A stretch of 64,000 bases of DNA, taken from contig NZ_CP013118.1 in NCBI RefSeq assembly GCF_001443605.1, positions 4,303,001 through 4,367,000 of the forward strand. The letters run 5' to 3'. The DNA comes from Salinivirga cyanobacteriivorans. Lineage in GTDB: Bacteria; Bacteroidota; Bacteroidia; Bacteroidales; Salinivirgaceae. A program made the translations under genes and the position numbers. This document shows positions 62,509 to 64,000 of the stretch, one piece after another. Below the pieces are notes generated by a model that did no database searches, was not told the origin of the DNA, and saw only the letters and a list, made by a program, of their open reading frames with translations. The number at the start of each line of letters is the position of its first letter. Position 1 is the stretch's first letter.

Positions 62509-64000
62509 CCTGTTTTCCGGATTATTTTCACCTAAAAAAATAAGCTATTAGTTATCAGCACATTATCATAATGATTCTTTTAAAAGTGGGTGTCCCGTGC
62601 TATATTTGTTAAATGTTTGTTCGGAAGAAGAAAAATAAAAGTGGTAGTGTAAGCATTCAAATCATTAAGAAAATTGATAGGAGTAATAAAGTTATCAAGA
62701 CTATAGGCTCCTCATCAGAACCAGATGAAATTGAACGACTTTATTACAAAGCCTTATATGAACTGCCTCGTTTATATGGCCCTACGTTATTTGATCCACT
62801 AAAAGAATCCAGAATATGCGATCTAACAAATGATGATATTCATGTAGTTGGACCTGAGCTTATTTTCAGCAAAATTTTCAATTATATAGGATTTAATCAA
62901 ATAAAGGATGAGTTGTTTAAAGCCTTGTGTATTTCCAGGATAACACACCCAGGCAGTAAACTTAATTTATCTCTATATCTACAGGAAAACCATAAATCAG
63001 ATATTTCTGTAGATAGGATTTATTATTTCATGGATCGTTTAAACTCGAGGTATAAAAAGCAAGTTGAAGAGATCAGTTTTCAATACACAAAAAAAGTATT
63101 GGGGGGCAAAATAGGAATTGTCTTTTATGATATGACTACGATTTATTTTGAAAGTAGTCAACCAGACGAACTAAAACAAACAGGATTCTCAAAGGATGGG
63201 AAACACCAGCACCCACAAATATTTTTAGGGCTGCTAGTCGGCAAGGAAGGGTATCCAATTGGATACGATATTTTTGAAGGTAGTATCTATGAAGGCCATA
63301 CTTTGATCCCTATATTAGAAAAATTTGAGCGGCGGTTTAGTTTAAATAAACCCATTGTAGTAGCTGATGCCGGGTTATTATCAGCAAAAAATATTGAGTC
63401 ACTGAAAATCAATCGATATACATTCATTTTAGGAGCAAGAATCAAAAATGAAAATAATATCATAAAAAAACAGATCAGGGAACTGAACCTGCAAGATGGA
63501 CAAATTGCAAAAATAGAAAAGCCAGATAACACTGTCTTATTTATAAGTTTTTCTGATAAAAGGGCAAAGAAAGACCTTTCAAATAGAGAACGTGGATTAA
63601 AAAGATTAGAGAAAAGCCTAAATGCAGGTCGATTGACAAAAAGCAATATTAACAACCGTGGTTACAACAAGTATCTAAAAATGCAAGGAGAACTCAAGAT
63701 AAATATTGATTATGAAAAGTTTAGAAATGATTCTACATGGGATGGTTTAAAGGGATATCTCACAAACACAAAACTATCAGGGAAAGAAGTAATTGAAAAC
63801 TATAATAACCTATGGAAAATTGAAAAAGCATTTAGGATATCTAAGACTGACCTTAAAATCAGACCAATTTATCATCGATTAAAAGAAAGAATTGAAGCTC
63901 ATATTTGTATTTCATTTGTTTCATACTTACTGTACAAAGACTTAGAAAAAACACTTAAAGAGAATGACACTGGCATATCTATAAATAAAGCAATTAAAGC
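62509..64000 (+). mobile_element. IS1634-family insertion sequence, copy 2 (right end off window)
   Basis: It starts with the same CCTGTTTTCCGGAT end as copy 1 and matches it without indels to the window edge (offset 32872). Four substitutions were noticed. If the length equals copy 1, it should end near 64130. Confidence 0.94.
62613..64000 (+). CDS. IS1634-family transposase, copy 2 (partial)
   Basis: Same start (MFVRKKKNKSGSVSIQI) and same DDE segments as the gene at 29741. 462 complete codons are visible and the frame is open to the edge. Among differences from copy 1, two coding changes are silent and one changes Glu to Asp (YKELEK to YKDLEK). The copy looks intact, so both could be active. 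Confidence 0.92.
   Translation, partial: MFVRKKKNKSGSVSIQIIKKIDRSNKVIKTIGSSSEPDEIERLYYKALYELPRLYGPTLFDPLKESRICDLTNDDIHVVGPELIFSKIFNYIGFNQIKDELFKALCISRITHPGSKLNLSLYLQENHKSDISVDRIYYFMDRLNSRYKKQVEEISFQYTKKVLGGKIGIVFYDMTTIYFESSQPDELKQTGFSKDGKHQHPQIFLGLLVGKEGYPIGYDIFEGSIYEGHTLIPILEKFERRFSLNKPIVVADAGLLSAKNIESLKINRYTFILGARIKNENNIIKKQIRELNLQDGQIAKIEKPDNTVLFISFSDKRAKKDLSNRERGLKRLEKSLNAGRLTKSNINNRGYNKYLKMQGELKINIDYEKFRNDSTWDGLKGYLTNTKLSGKEVIENYNNLWKIEKAFRISKTDLKIRPIYHRLKERIEAHICISFVSYLLYKDLEKTLKENDTGISINKAIK

Overview
The window is from a member of the Bacteroidota, probably a gliding or surface-colonising, T9SS-bearing lineage near the Marinilabiliales/Bacteroidales or Cytophagales. The evidence is porU, porV, gldJ and several PorP/SprF proteins, giant secreted proteins with T9SS C-terminal sorting domains, PorE-like OmpA proteins, the absence of Shine-Dalgarno spacing signals, and TAnnTTTG-type -7 boxes upstream of many genes. 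Base composition is moderately AT-rich. I saw no rRNA, tRNA or CRISPR array.

Layout. 1-1945: sulfate assimilation (partial cysD, divergent cysH and a YjbQ-family gene). 2164-5105: HDAC-like deacetylase and uvrB. 5309-10802: a translationally coupled four-gene operon, PorE-like OmpA protein > YfiR > CHASE8-HAMP hybrid histidine kinase > STAS. It looks like a YfiBNR envelope-stress module whose diguanylate cyclase is replaced by a phosphorelay. 11004-14136: divergent TPR lipoprotein/secreted protein plus a second PorE-like OmpA protein. 14236-15621: an IS4-family element. 15658-18858: a small membrane protein, gcvT, and a comB-cobO-arfB cluster. 18866-20359: a dCache/CheD-like exported protein split by an in-frame TAA. 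20481-29431: a ligase-ACP-acyltransferase fusion, an ADP-ribosylglycohydrolase, a PIF1-like helicase, hutU and a beta-propeller lipoprotein.

29495-31400 holds an IS1634-type element flanked by a perfect 142-bp direct repeat, which I read as an unusually long target duplication; it leaves the downstream lipoprotein gene whole. 31770-41870 is the T9SS/gliding core: porU-porV-ispF-thioredoxin leftward, PorP/SprF-gldJ-murF rightward. 41928-56071 holds two giant divergent surface proteins: a 2281-residue PKD protein coupled to its own PorP/SprF, and a 2016-residue adhesin with six repeats of about 184 residues. 56174-62508 carries an SDR enzyme, then a leftward heme operon (MFS, hemN, hemY, hemH) with the 3' end of a TonB-dependent receptor upstream. 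That receptor is interrupted at 62509 by a second, nearly identical IS1634-type copy that runs off the window.

Most of the window is envelope biology: secretion through T9SS, peptidoglycan-anchored OmpA proteins, and signalling that could sense the state of the envelope. Functional links between neighbours are inferred from gene order and family knowledge.
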